Source of the DNA: Siniperca chuatsi
Taxonomy: Eukaryota > Chordata > Actinopteri > Centrarchiformes > Sinipercidae
Assembly (NCBI RefSeq): GCF_020085105.1
Contig: NC_058052.1
Location: 14,336,233 to 14,400,232 of the forward strand
Length of the DNA: 64,000 nucleotides
Reading direction: 5' to 3'
The notes under the pieces are model-generated. The model was not told the origin of the DNA and did no database searches. It worked only from the letters and a program-made list of their open reading frames with translations. The translations under genes were made by a program, and so were the position numbers. Below, in pieces: positions 24,432-37,895 of the stretch. Every line of letters begins with the position of its first letter. The stretch's first letter is position 1.

Positions 24432-25357
24432 TGATGAAGAGAGGGCCTCCAATAAACAACTGATACATCAGCTCAATCCATAAAAAAAAAAAATGTCCTC
24501 CTTTCACCCCAAAGACTCAGACAGCAGAGAGGCGTAAAATCTTAAAAGGCAGGAGCGCTGACTTGAAGCTCTGTGCTTTGTTGCTGGACAGCAAAAAAAA
24601 ATATTTATCTGATCAAAATCAGCTACTGAGTTTCATCTAAGATAACATTTTTATAAAAACACACATAAACATTATAGAAAAAAACAAGCATGTAGTTACT
24701 TGATTAAGCTTGTATGTACAGTATTAAGATGTCATGTTGACTTAAGTGGTAAGAGTAAGTGCAATCCTTTCTGGGAATTTAACAAAAAGTGTGTTGTTGA
24801 AAGTTAGATTGTGACAGTTTGTGTATGAATGATGATGGTAAATAGACCTGTTTACTTTGTTGGTAGGTTGGTAGAGAATAATAATGTTGAGCGAGGATGC
24901 GGTGAAAAATACAGCATGTAGTGAAAGATGACAGCAATATCAGCTATGGTTTTTAAATGTACACTATCTGAGGTTACTAAAAATCACTCATTCATCAAAG
25001 AAACTTTTTCTACATCCTAGTTAAAATTTTGTGTAAAAGTTCAGTGGTTCAGTTATTACAACTGCAGGGCAGTTTCTACATATTTTATTTATTTGTAATA
25101 CAAGCCCTGTCTGCATCTGTTTTCTATTTAGTATCAGGTGGGTTTCTGGGTTTCCAAATCTTTGAGGGAGGAGGATATGGAGGTGGATGGAAGCATTGTG
25201 GCATGGCATCCGATGTATTTGTGGTCTTATTAGCACCTTCAAATGAAAGATTGCATTGAATATGAGTATCTTCAGGGTTCCTCCTGTATACAGCATTTAC
25301 TGACTGAAATGATCATTTGCATTATTTCTTTATTAACAACCTTTTGTGTCCATCTTT

Positions 25358-25363
25358 AATAAA
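25358..25363 (+). terminator. Probable polyadenylation signal of antxr1
   Basis: AATAAA about 930 nt after the stop codon. An earlier AATAAA at 24451 lies only 20 nt beyond the stop and is a weaker candidate. Confidence 0.55.
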
Positions 25364-25818
25364 CAAAATGGTTTTTTTAATGTGCTGCCTGGCAGTGATT
25401 TCTTGCATAGTTATTAAAAGTGTTGAAAAATATGGTATTATATTTCAATAGGACTTTTTTTGCAGTCATATTGTGAATCAGCTTACAAACTCATTGGGGC
25501 CAGTACAACAGTGACCTAATGGCATATTTATTAAGTTAATTGGATATTGCAGGATGCAACATTTGGTGATGTTATATGTACCTCTTTAATTAAACTAATT
25601 ACACTTCCGCTGCTGTCAGGACACTAATAATCTATCCATGACATTTATATAGGTAGCCTGCAAAATTAATACTAAATTCTTTCTACTAAAGATTTTTTTA
25701 GATGCTTTTGGGTTTTTTCAAAGTTATATTTCTACAACACGTCACTGCTCTGATATAAATCGTTTTGTCACTTATTTCCCATTTAAACAACCGATGCAGA
25801 AGTCCTGCAGTGTACTTA

Positions 25819-25989
25819 CAGTGGCTTTGAAAAGTATTCAAACCAAATCATTAAAAACGTGTTTTCACTTTGTTATTAAGGGTTATTATGTGCAGTAAAA
25901 AAGTACATTTAATCCATTTTAAATAAAATCTGTAACACAATAAGGTGTGTAAAAAAGTTAAGTGGTCTGAATACTTTCTGAAGCCACTT
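25819..25989. mobile_element. Tc1/mariner-type MITE (171 bp)
   Basis: The left end CAGTGGCTTTGAAAAGTATT and the right end GTCTGAATACTTTCTGAAGC, followed by CACTT, are inverted repeats flanked by TA dinucleotides (25817-25818 and 25990-25991). They match the termini of the fish Tc1 family (CAGTGGCTTCAGAAAGTATTC). There is no transposase, so it is non-autonomous. Confidence 0.8.
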
Positions 25990-26909
25990 TATATACATTT
26001 AACCTCAGTGCTGTTCTGAGAATGTCCTGAATCAGGATATCTGCACCCCTCAGAAACAGAAACACACACTCAGCTCAGACACACAAGAGTGCGATTAGGA
26101 GGTCAGTCTGTCACTACATGACTCATTTTGCTGCAATCCATGTAGGGAAATGAATCACACCAGGCTAATGGTATGTTAACTCACCCCGCACAACGACAAG
26201 CTACAGCTTCTTTCTCGATGTCTTTAAAGGAGCTGCATTAAAGGCACACTGCCACATGAAAAACGAACCACAGGCTGCAGATAACTCTGATTTCTCTTAA
26301 AAGATTAACAATTGTCCTTATCAGAAAGAAAGAGTTAAAGAGGAAAGTATTGTTTTATACTTTTCAGTACAAAAACAGCTTTAAATTTGTATTTAAATCA
26401 TGTTAAATGCATTTATGAACTTGCTTATTTACTGTTAAAAAGCCAGAAGTCTACAGCGCCCTCAAGTGACCAAATAGCACAAAAACAAAGGCAGACATTA
26501 CTCTTCCCAAACCAGTCTTATTGTCTGTCCACATATCTAGACAATGTCCATACATAAATACATTTATGTTTATCAAAAGGGAGAGTTTTATCTGATGCAT
26601 ACACAACAGATTACAGTTAAGTGATTTTTTGACAGCCAAAGGATTTTCCATTTGGTCTGTCAATATCCATCAAAGCAGGGACAGCACATCCAACACATTG
26701 TTATTATTGACTGTTGCGAAAGCATTGCATCAAAGCATTTCTAGAGTTTTCACCTTCAACGACAGTCTGTCAAAAACACACATCCAGACATACACACACA
26801 TCCAATGTGTATGTCTACATTTTAGTATGTTTATGAACACACCACCACCACACACACACACACACGCACACACACACATTTAAAGTCCACTGTGTAATAA
26901 GTATGTTCT

Positions 26910-29900
26910 TCAGGCTTTCCCCTTTTTCCTCTGCATTTTCCTTCCAGACATCGCCCCCTTCTGGGCTCCTCTCACCATGCCCTTGAACTGGCCCTGCAGT
27001 TTGGCACGCTTCCTGTGGCCACACAAAGAAATCAAATATGTTAGCGTCTGACAGTCTTATAGAAATTGATTCGTTGTCTGATAAGCTTATGGAATTCTAC
27101 AATGGCAAAAATGTTGCCAGTACCTGCGATTGAGCTGGGCCTTCTTCAGAGGGATGTAAGCGTAAGGATCAAGCTTTCCTTTTTTCTTAACATCTCCTTT
27201 TCCTTTCTGAGAGATGTTAGGATGAAAGAATAAGACACTCAGAATTATAGTTTCTAACCAACAACTCCTGTACTGTGTGTTTCTGCATGCTGTTGGACTC
27301 ACCTTTGACTTGTAGTCTCCCCCGATATCTTCCCTTCCTCCCAGGGGTCTGTGGATACCCGAGCCCCCAGCTGAGAAGAAAAAAAAAATGTGCTGCTTAG
27401 TCTAAATTGCAATTCGTCATGGACATGACACGTTGCTTTCTGGTCATGTTGGACCTCCAGAGCCTTCCCAAATTAACCTAAAAAGACTTAATGTAATCCC
27501 AAACTCTTGCCTACAACCCAAGCTTTATGCACAGGCTGATTTACTAACAATTCACTGAAGATGTTTGTTCCAATCCTACCTTTATATTTTTGCTGGGGTT
27601 CAATGTCCATGTCCTCATCAAAGTTGTCATCTTGGAACTTCCTTTTCTGTGACTTTTTCTGAAGGTGAAAAAACGTAGATGACAAATGAAACAGCAATAA
27701 AAATGTCTCTATAACAACAAGAAAGCTACATAATTACTGTGTCACATATCGAAGTACTCACACTCTTGACTCCAGCCTCTTCTAGGATATCTTTCATCTC
27801 TCCCTCATCTGTGGGAAACGTAATGAGATATTGTCACAGCCTGTTCACACATAAAGAAATGTACGAGACATTTGGACTAACTGCAGGATTTCCCCTTACC
27901 TTTGTCTTTCACATCCTCCTCATCATCCTCTCTGATGATTAGCCGCCCGTCTGACGTCACCTTGAAGCCATGTTCAACCTTGGCACTCTTTTTTAGCGCT
28001 GGGTTGGTCGCTGAGAAACAACAAAAACCATGTGAGCAAATACCTCCACAGAATAGAGTATGCTTTTAATACAGGCTCACAGTAACTATCTGTTACCTAG
28101 TACTCTCTGGGAAACTTTGGAATCCAGGAAGTTGAGTGGGTCATCTTCCTCCCCTTCTTTGAGCCAGGCCCGTCCTTTCTGCTGTTTGCCTGCTTTCTTC
28201 TTAGAATTTCCAGCCTTTCCTTCATCCTCTGATAAATCACTGTCTGACTCTGCAAGGATGTCCTCAATACTAGAGGAGAGGGCAAAAGGTTTTTAAGGAG
28301 GAAATGGGTAAATGTATGAGGAAAGGCAGTGCTTTGTGTTTGGGAACAGTGGTCTACCTTTTGCTCTTCATTTTAGGTGCCTCCTCTTCGCTCTCCGAGT
28401 CGTCCTGCTGCTCTGCGGCCTGTTTCCGTCTCTTGGTGCGAGCCTCAGCCTTGCGGATGTTTGCAAGCACCTTGTGGTGTTCTGCAGGCAGTATGCTCTT
28501 CACCAGCTCAAAACTGGAAATACAGCAGATAATCAGACACATACACAAAAAAAACACAGTACATGACAATGTAACATATAGAAGCAATGTAGTTGTTATA
28601 TTTAACAACTACATGCAATCAGTCAAGTTGCAGTTTACATCCGTGTCTGTCCAGACTCATAATTTATGTAGTAAATACTTGAATATGAATAAAAAAAAAG
28701 GTATAAAGTGTATTTTTTGGCTAAATGGAAGTTATCACTATATTGATAATACATATGTATGATTCCAGTTAATATACATTGTTGAACTGATTAATGAAGG
28801 ATTATCATAGATGTATTGGCTAAACAGGTACACATGTACTTGATTACTATGTAAAGATGGTAAAGATGGATTCTTATAGAGTACAGCTACACAAAACGTG
28901 GTGCTTTTGTTTTCCCCTGTGGTTTTTAGATGTGAAGCCTCTCTATGAGCTGTAAGTGAAACAGCTACGGGAGGAAATCCCGTACTGTGCTAGTTATTAT
29001 TTACTCATTGTGTCGTCTCAGTCAACATGTGTGTGAAATCTGGAATCGCCCAATTCATTCTTAAAATCATGGCTAAAAACCTGTTTTGAGGTAACAATGA
29101 CCTTTGACCTTTGAGTCAAAAGTGTCACTAAGTCATTGTCCACTCAGTTCTTGAGTTATGGCCAAAACGTGTTTTTTGAGGTCACAGTGACCTTGACCTT
29201 TGACCACCAAATTCTAATCAGTGGACATTTGTGCCAAATTTGAAGAAATTCCCTCAAGGTGTTCCTGAGATATCGCATTCACGAGAATGGGACGGATGGA
29301 CAGACAACCTGAAAACATGGGCCACAGCTATCGCCGGTGCTGAGGCATAAAAAAAGACCTCACCAAACACATGAAGTAAGGTGAATGCAGGTCAAACCAC
29401 AAATGGTATAGATACAAAAGAATGGCACAATAATGTCGACATGTGGAAGCATCTTTAGCCCTAACCTCTATTCCAAAACAATCAGAGTTTAAGAGGAGTC
29501 AGCTGTGTTCATCTCAACAAACAGCTGGTGTCATTATTAAACAAAGCACCCTTTTGTAAATGTTAGCATATGATCAGTATTATTACTAACATCTTCTAAT
29601 AATTTCCCTGGACAGTGCTTTAATCAGTTGTGTTTATAACAAGGCTGTTTTGGTTAACTGGTAGCAGACAAACTGACATTATTTAAACTAAACAAAAATC
29701 AATCTGATGCATCCCTGATGCTCAAATATCAGATCTCAATCAAAAACAGCACATAAATCAATCAACTCTGTTCACTTATTTTGGGAATACAGTGAAAGAC
29801 ATTTGTTATCCAGGCTCCAGATCATGTCCACATCCCAAGACACAAACACTTACAAAACATGATTACGTACAAGTTCCAGTGTACACACACAGCTGCTCAA

Positions 29901-32900
29901 GTGCCAAAACAACCAAGAGGAATTATCAAACCAAATTCCACATTTGTTTAAAAAAAAAAACAAAAACAAAAAAAACAAAGCAAACAAGAAAAACAAGATT
30001 TTACACCAGAGTAAAACAATCTGTTAAATTGGACATTTTCTGATGTGCATTATTACACACGACCATGTCTCCTTCAGAGCCACGAGTTAGCTGAATGGTG
30101 CCCAGTTGATGCTTATCTTATTAAAAAAAAAAAAAAAAAAACAGAAAACCAGCACTTACCCAAACTTTCTGATGAACTTAGTGAAGATGTTCTTCAGCTT
30201 GGTTCTGAAGTGCCTCCTCACGTCATCTTTGATGTTCCCAACGCCCTCCATCTGAACACAACACAGAGTGAAATCTGTCTTAAATGAGGGCACAACTATC
30301 CACTCTTATAGTGGACTCAAGCATCTATGATGTCAATGCCTACCATGACAGTGGCATGCGATGCCAGCGTCTTGGGATCCATGATGAAGAGGATGACCTT
30401 GATGAAGCCTAAGGAGGCTTTGACTATCTCTCTGGTACGAGACGACAGCAGCAGACAAACATTGTGCAGCAGCTGCTCCCTGGTGGCCACCTCTATAGCA
30501 TCTGGGAAAGAAAGGGCACCACATTGAGTCCACAAATGTAAGCATTCCAAACACCAACGGGAAATTGCTGAAAGTCAGCTGGCGTACCTTTATACTCAAA
30601 CACTAATCGAGTTAGCGCCAACACCGTACAGGTAATCATGGTGACGGAGCCTGTGAGTCCTGCGTACACCAACACCAAATACTGCTCCATGGCATCTGGA
30701 TCAAAAATACTCAATTACTATTTTAAACCTTCACAGTCCACTTGTCAAATCTTCAAAATGAGAAACTTGTGTACAAACATACACAACAGAAGTGTGTGTG
30801 TTACCTTTTGTGTTCCCACAGAAACGGACAAATGCATTTCCTATTTCCACCAGCAGATTGTAGGCATTCTTACGAGCTCCAACAGACACCTCCTTGGTGC
30901 AGATAATCACCTTAAAGAGAAAACAACCGCATGAAGATGATAAATATCAGTACTTTGTGTGTGTGTGTGTGTGTGTGTGTCAGCATTTATTTGTGTTTGT
31001 ACCTCTGGCAGCAGTGCGGTGATAAAGTCTTTGTGTTCTTCGCTGAGCCTTTTTACGATGTGGATCAGACACTTCAGTCTTGGCTGAGAAAAGCAATACA
31101 AATAGAAAGATAACATCAGTCAGCACTGTAAATCAAGGTACACAATCCCATCTAATGCCTGGTTTATTTTTCATCTCTCTGCACAGCGGTCTCACCCTCT
31201 TTGCTGGTGAAGAGGCGTTTTTCAGAGTCTCGAGCAGGACGACTTTGAGTGTTTCCAGATTAGCCACGACAAACGACCTACACTCATCTCTCTCTCCGCC
31301 GCACATCTCCTCCAGCACACGATACGCCTTCTTCTGCATGCCTGGCTCTTTGGTCTGAAAACAAATGCACCAATAGACACACAGTTAACAAAACATATAC
31401 TTAGGTTCAATAGCTTCAAATTAAAAACTGGATAGCACACTGTGTATACCCTCCTTACCTCCAAATATGGCCTAATCAGCTCAAAGGTTTTAGTCATGGT
31501 GACCTCATCTACAGAAGGAGCCATGGCAACCACAAGGTCCATCATTGACAGCCTGAGAAGTAGAGAAAGTCAGACAAAAGAAGAAAACAGATGGAAGAGT
31601 AGGTATACGGATATCTATTCTAAAATATATAAGTAATGATTAAGGCAGACATAATTCTATAGCAATATATCCATGTTCATGTCCTACCGTGTGAACTCAG
31701 TGGTGTCTGTGCTGCTCAATCTGTCTGTGGCTTTTTGCAGGAACGAGCAGACCATCTGAGGATAATCATTTTCATTAGTGACGTACCAGCACAAGAAATA
31801 TGGCTTATAACAGGACAGACAGGCTATCAAAAAGTGATGAGTTCTGTATGAAAGAAGACTAGATGTGGTTTTTCTGATGCAAGTCCAACCCTCCACCCCT
31901 GGCACACTAAGTTATGTAAACAAACATGAACTGCTTCATCACTGCACCAAAGGAGAACATTGTGCAGCAGAAACTTAACTGACCTGTGTTTCAGTGACGG
32001 TTAAGTAGACCTTGATAGTGTCTAGTACAGCCATCCTGTAGGTGCCGGACTCTCCAGCTGCAGGCTGCTGGCTGTACACGTTGAAAAAGATGGGCAGGAA
32101 GTTCTTAGAGAATCGGCCCACTTCAGCCTTTTCTTCCTCTACAGACATAAAGCAGACACGACAGGTTTTTGAATTACTTGATTCAAGAGTAAGAAGTTGC
32201 AGTAGTTCTTATGTATCGTCTCTCTCTGTGAACATGCGTGTCTTCCTACCAGTGGAGCAGCTCTTGGTGATGAGAGTGCGTAGAGCCTGGCACACTATGA
32301 GTCTCAGTTCTGGCCGTTCATTAATAGCCATACCGAGTACGCGGGCAATGCCTTTGAAGGATGCCAGCAGGTCCACAGGACGTGTACAGAAGCCAGGGAG
32401 CATAGTCCAAATCTTAAAGAACACACATGCACTTCTTAACAACTCATTCACTGCAACTCTTTACTCTGAATACATCAAAGTTAAGTCAATGTAGAGCTAC
32501 CTGTAGCTGTAATGTCTGGTAGACTTTGGCCTCAAGTTTCTGTCCTGCTTGCTCCAACTCTTCAGCTATAATACAAGAACACAGTCATCAGTTAATACAC
32601 ATAAATAAAATAGGGTCACCCAACCCTCAAGTGGAGCATCACACGTGGTTTACCTCTGTGCTTGAGAGTAGATGCCAGAGGGAGGAAATAAGAAGCAAAG
32701 AAACCGAGGTGAGTGTTCTTCACATGATCCCGTATGACTGGGACCAGCCAGCTGCGTGGGAACTCCAGGTCATCCCTGGTGAAAAAAAAAAAAACAAACA
32801 ACAATACGCAGTCAGTTAAACCACTAGAATGATAAGATGAGTGTTTGTGTGTCCATGGTATTCACACTTACTCATAGCCGGTGATGCTGAGAGGCACAGC

Positions 32901-35900
32901 ACCCAGCACAACTTCAGGCCCCATGCTCTCTACAGCTCCTCCTACAGCCAGGTCCAACTCACCGCTGAAGGGGAATTGAGGAGTGGAGCGCAGGTCTGCC
33001 AGAGACTGCAGGGACTGTCCAGGACACAACACTAAGACTCAGGCAAACTTCTCTCTTTCTGTACTCACAGAGTGATCGACAAAGTTGTGTGACTATACCT
33101 TTGTCATTATGGGGTGAGCTTGTTTCCCTGCAACTCGATAGAAGCAACCCAGGATCTGCAGCACAAATGGCCAGGAGGCATGGAAGCGATAGGACAATCC
33201 TTCTTCTATGATACTGAAACACACACACACAGACAATAATTATGATGAATCTCTACAAAGAAAAGGAGAAAAGACTGAGACTAGCTTGGCAAACAGTTAG
33301 GGAACATACCGAAACATTTTGCAGACATAGGAGGGGTTCCCCGCAGAGGCTGTGGCAGTGATTATGCCCATTTCCTCCATGCGAGGGGCAACACATTCAG
33401 TCAACAAAGTCTGAAACAGATAAACATAAATCAATTAGGATCCTGCATACACTGTAAAAAATGAAAACCACCAACTGACTCTATTGTAACACGTCTTTAG
33501 CCAGTTAGGAGGATTTACTGATTTTGCAGACTTTCCAGTCTGGTATGCATCTTTAAAGATTCAATTAAAATCCAGAAATACCATGAGCCTGGCAAGCATT
33601 GACAAACAAAAACATCTCCATCAACTTGAGTTACTCTATGTGGATGTCCTGAAGATAATTTATTTACCTTTAGTGTATTGGTGGCTGCAGAGACCACCTG
33701 TTTGTGAGGCGACAACAGGCAGGAGGTAGCAGCAGAGAAGAGGCGAGGGAGGTGACCCAAACTCAGAGAACTCTGCAAACTAGACATAGACACACAGACT
33801 GTTGACCAATCTGAATAGAAAACACACAAATACATGATTACAAGAAAGGATTTGTTTTGCAGTTCAGAGAAAACACAGTTTATTACTTTGCTAAGTGAAC
33901 ATGCGCTTTCTCCATGACAGCGAGCCAGGCCAGCAGAGGCTGCAGATCGTTCTCACTGGGCAGGTAGTCATACAGAGCCTGAGGATGAGAAATGGCCTAT
34001 TAGCTTTCATACTGCATTTTGCATTATGACTTTGGCATATTTGTTTTATTTGTATTTTCTCACCGTGATGATCTGTGCATTGAGTTCGGGAGAGAGGGAT
34101 GAAGCATTTGGCTTCCCGCTGAATAGCATATGAAAGGCCTGCATGGCACTTGCCGTCACCAGCTGGAACCAGAAACACAGCAGTCATTAAAAACTAAATC
34201 TGAGTATCCATGAAGATGAACAAAGGGTATCTGGCTGCAGCTATGAATGTTTTTGTGTTCTCACCACATGGCTGAGTGTCATCACTCGCAGCAGAGTCTC
34301 ACAACAGGACTTGACAGCTCCCAGAGGAAATGTCCCAATCAACTCCTTTAGGAGACCCAGCACATGAAGTGTGGTGGTGTCCTCTTTGCTGCCTGAGGGG
34401 GAAAAAATAGACAAACTACAACTTGCTGGACAACCACAGACTCACATAAACTATTATCTTCATCACAGTAAAAACAACAAACAGGTACATACCGGTGCTA
34501 TACAGCTGTATGCATCATTAAAGTCAATGACCATGTTGTCTTACCTCCTGCCTGCTCCATTTCTTTGATGCAGAACTTGGCTGTGGTCGCTGCAGCAGGG
34601 TGATGGGTTGGGGCATTATCTGTAAACAGGAAGTCACTACCTCTGAGAATGGAGCAAACACCTTGCTGTGCTGCTTTACGGATCTGAGAGGAAAAAGTGG
34701 ACATAAAGTTAAACGGGACAAAATTGTACGATTTTAGCATCTCATTTAATGTTGAATTAAACATGTAATACTTCTGAGGCAGTTACTAGTAGGCTGGTGA
34801 GACAGACCTTAGGCTTGCTGTGCACTGTGAAGCTCAGAAGGCCGTGGTAAGCCTGAAGAGTAGTTGGGTATGTCCAGACAGATGCATCCTGCTTCCTTAA
34901 CAAAGTGGCCAGGCATGACAGGATCTAAAGATGCAAAAATTACTAAATCAATCTTTGCTGCAATTTTCAACAATGAACAATAAAAAGACTCAGAGACAAA
35001 TCTACTCACCCATCTAAGAGCTGAGGCGGTCTCAGACGTGGCCTGTTTAGACATGACGTCCATCAGAGCCTTGGTGGTGTCCGAGAACTTAGACATGAGC
35101 ACTGGAGCAGGAACCCTAAGGAACACAACCCACCAATCAGATGAGAAACATTTCCAGTCATATCTAATTAGCCTTGACATGATGAGGGTTTTGTTTTGGA
35201 GAAAAAAATGTTGTTAAAGTCCAACCGCTTCATGACGAGGTTGAGGAGGTACGCCACAGCAGCCTGTGACTCTGCTGAATCCACAACCTCCAGGGTGGTC
35301 ATCTACAGAAAGCACAGACATGCCTCATTTTCAGACAAAACACCTAAGTTCACCATCACTTTTCAACACACCACAAGTTATTTGTTAATGTCTTAGTGAA
35401 CATATTAAAACAAAATGCAGCACTCACCAAAGCAGCAAAGTACTCTGTTTCAGTCTCCTTCCCTCCTTGACTACGAATCACCTCAGTAACAGCTGCCAAC
35501 ACTGCACAGATCTGTAATGCACATCAAGTAATAATGTTACAGCTACAGGAAAATTATATATTATCATCTTTGTTAGTAGTGTTGGTATTATTGCATCAAC
35601 TCCTAGAAATGTCAGCAACAACTTTTCAGCCCTACCCTGATTTTTTTAGCTTTTGCTCCTAATGCAAAAGGGCGATCTGACTACATCAAAACAATAGGTT
35701 TGCAAACATTACAAATCAGACATATAAAGCTATTTATTCATGGGGTGCTGTGAATAAACGATCACCCTCAGTGTGATGCCTACCTCTTTGTGAGCAGCTG
35801 AGTTGGACTCCCAGTAGCGCTGCACCTTTCTGAAGGTCAGGTTGGAGCAGTCCGACAGGCCGCTGAGAAAGGTACCTGAGGTCCTTTCTGACAACGCCTC

Positions 35901-37426
35901 ATCTGGCTCCTCTTCCATACAGGCATCCTTACGGCCGCCTGCACTTAGCTCTAGTGGACCTGCCTGCAGCTCATTGTGTAGCTTAAGAGCATCAACTGTT
36001 AGATCACTCTTTCCTGTGGGATAAAAAGACGAGAGGCACACTATTACGTTTTGCTGACCTTCCCATAAGACAAATGGAAGCCATCCTAGTGCACGATGGG
36101 GTTTCCACATTCAGCCATCAGAGTCAAGGACCCAAACATTTTACATTGGCACATTTTGACTACGGTCAAATTTACATTTTGGGAACACTGGCATAAACAA
36201 GGATACATAAAATACTGGCATGGGACAAGGCAACTACAGTGCTGCCATTAAATATCTAGAGAGAGCCATTCTTTGTTGTTTTGGCTCTATTCTCCAGCAC
36301 ACTGAATTTAACATGAAATAACAGTAAGGCTGGGTGCTGACTTGCAGCTTTAAGGGTGTTTGAAGATGTCCACATCCATGCTGGGTGAACAATGGAGGAA
36401 TCAAACAACTTTTTTATATTTACCCCCCCCCCCCAACATTCTGAGACAATGGAGATGAACAATGATTGTAAATATACAGCCAAAGTAAGCAGGGCATTTT
36501 AGGTCTACACATAACCTTGATCCAACTATGCCCATGTTTAATTTGCTGAGGATCAGACTGAAGGCAATAAGCCCCTGAAACAAGGATGATGATGCAGCAC
36601 AGGCCTAGCAGAGCAACACCATGAAGGGTACCAAGTATCTGATGATGTCTATAGGTTATAGACATCAGTCCAGCAGTCATTACCTGCAATGGATTGCAAC
36701 CAAATATTAAATATGATGACATAATTGTTTCAATAATTACTTTTGGTACCCTGAAATCCTACACTGTTCGCCCAATGTGTGGATGTAAATACCCTCAAAT
36801 TACAGCTGAAAGTCCAAACTTTAACTTTAGAGTAATCATAAATACATTTAAAATCTAATGTGCTGAAATGCAGCGCCAACATAACTAAATGTGTGTGTCT
36901 CTGGCCAAATACTTACAAACTGTTTGTACTATTATTGTCAATGCTGTCTATTTCAGGGTGTTACCTATAGGACAGCAGCAATAATGAACAGTTATCTTAA
37001 TTTAACGACTCAGTTGAGCAATGTGTTTCTTTGGCTTACACAGCCACAAACACACTAGCTGTTATCATTTTAAATCGAAGACCAAACTGACTGACGACTT
37101 ATTCCAGCTGACCAAAGGGAAAATATAGAAACATAGGAAGTCTGATTTTCCGCTGACAACTTTATTGGTATTGCTGATAAACATTTAATAGCGCAACACA
37201 GAGTTAGCTTGGACTGTTACAAGTTAAATGGCTGACGCTTGCTAAGGTTAGCACTAGCCAGAGACCCACGTGTAATAGGAAGCTTACCGGTGGGTCGGCT
37301 GAAGAAGCGGCTTTTAGCAGCCTGCCGAAAACGACTCGTCTGCGGGTTTGAGTCGCTACTGTGTCCTTTCTTCCACCGTTTGAGTTTCGACCCTGTCCCA
37401 GACCGAAGTTTCCCCGATTTGACCAT
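26910..37426 (-). CDS. rrp12: RRP12, ribosomal RNA processing HEAT-repeat protein (34 exons)
   Basis: RRP12 is a nucleolar/nuclear HEAT-repeat (NUC173-domain) factor needed for maturation and export of both ribosomal subunits. Exons in transcript order: 37426-37288, 36013-35784, 35511-35428, 35302-35226, 35115-35010, 34924-34808, 34683-34545, 34392-34265, 34162-34064, 33978-33887, 33779-33668, 33410-33310, 33213-33099, 33014-32872, 32775-32654, 32565-32501, 32412-32250, 32138-31984, 31755-31688, 31552-31459, 31354-31196, 31083-31003, 30910-30805, 30695-30588, 30501-30344, 30251-30160, 28513-28358, 28269-28097, 28010-27900, 27808-27762, 27658-27580, 27370-27303, 27206-27124, 27012-26910. They sum to 3873 nt in frame, or 1290 aa (human 1297 aa). 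Diagnostic peptides include [42 protein letters not shown] and [20 protein letters not shown]. The acidic stretch (about 1040-1100) and Lys-rich tail (about 1230-1290, PDPYAYIPL-like) are typical. Introns 4 and 6 have weak donors (GTTGGA, GTCTGT). No frame breaks were seen. Confidence 0.96.
28514..30159 (-). other. rrp12 intron 26 (1.6 kb)
   Basis: The longest rrp12 intron. It contains a dispersed repeat (29030-29350) and homopolymer A runs (29950-29990, 30123-30141), the last only about 20 nt from the upstream exon. No exon or recognisable small RNA was found. Confidence 0.75.
29030..29350. repeat. Dispersed fish repeat with TGACCT half-sites
   Basis: Two related subunits occur: TTTTGAGGTAACAATGACC with TTTGACCTTTGAGTCAAAAG, and TTTTTGAGGTCACAGTGACC with TTGACCTTTGACCACC. 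They are followed by CAAATTTGAAGAAATTCCCTC and GATATCGCATTCACGAGAATG, an order I know from many fish introns. It contains direct repeats of TGACCT (29098-29110; 29188-29206). Confidence 0.6.
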
Positions 37427-37429
37427 TTT

Positions 37430-37560
37430 CGGGGTTGAAAATAATCACGTTACCCCAACTGTGCAGCGCCAGATGACTCTGTCGCTTACCACATGACGTC
37501 ACGGGTGTGCTCACGTGTCTCGGTGTTAGTTTGTCAGTAGATGACGCTGTTCACCACTAA
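37430..37560 (-). promoter_or_regulatory. rrp12 promoter with CRE and E-boxes
   Basis: Just upstream of the rrp12 start lie a palindromic cAMP-response element, TGACGTCA (37494-37501), and an E-box, CACGTG (37512-37517). A second CACGTG is in the first intron (37267-37272). CACGTG E-boxes are typical of MYC-driven ribosome-biogenesis genes. No TATA box is evident. Confidence 0.6.
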
Positions 37561-37679
37561 ACAACACACAACATAAAAAAACATCACAACAGCTACTGAG
37601 CCACAGACAGCATTTATAAAGTACTGAGCTAACTTGACAACAAGTCCATCTCAACTGAGCAACCATTATCCGCTCATGT

Positions 37680-37895
37680 AGACTGTTTGATGCGGTTAAA
37701 AGCACCGGAAAAAGCTAATGGACGCTAATGAATTGCATTGTTGATGAAGACTGTGTGATATAGTTGAAAGCTCCAGTAATGGACGCTAATGAATTGCAAA
37801 ATCCCGTAAAACCATTTTGTGATCCCCCAGACTTACCTTGGGATCCCTGCGGGGCCCCGACCCCCTGGTTGAGAGCCATTGCTTTAGGATAAGTT
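37680..37895. repeat. Dispersed repeat remnant with internal tandem duplication
   Basis: TAATGGACGCTAATGAATTG occurs exactly twice (37718 and 37777), each preceded by GACTGTxTGATxxxGTTxAAAGC. The downstream part reads CCTTGGGATCCCTGCGGGGC and then CCCGACCCCCTGGTTGAGAGCC, a frequent fish repeat tail. Confidence 0.55.

Larger units (their letters stand above)
24432..26909. other. Convergent 3' intergenic region antxr1 / rrp12
   Basis: Both flanking genes end here, so it holds their 3' untranslated regions. The antxr1 UTR probably runs to the AATAAA at 25358. A Tc1-like MITE is at 25819-25989, and a CA tract (26852-26878) lies just beyond the rrp12 stop. No protein-coding frame stands out. Confidence 0.7.

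Noticed and set aside
24451-24456. AATAAA as the antxr1 polyadenylation signal
   Set aside because: Only 20 nt after the stop codon; the signal at 25358 is a more usual distance.
36643-36667. Short perfect hairpin (11-bp arms, 3-nt loop) in rrp12 intron 1, considered as a snoRNA or miRNA
   Set aside because: The loop is too small and the arms too short for a miRNA, and C/D or H/ACA boxes are not in the right places on the host strand.
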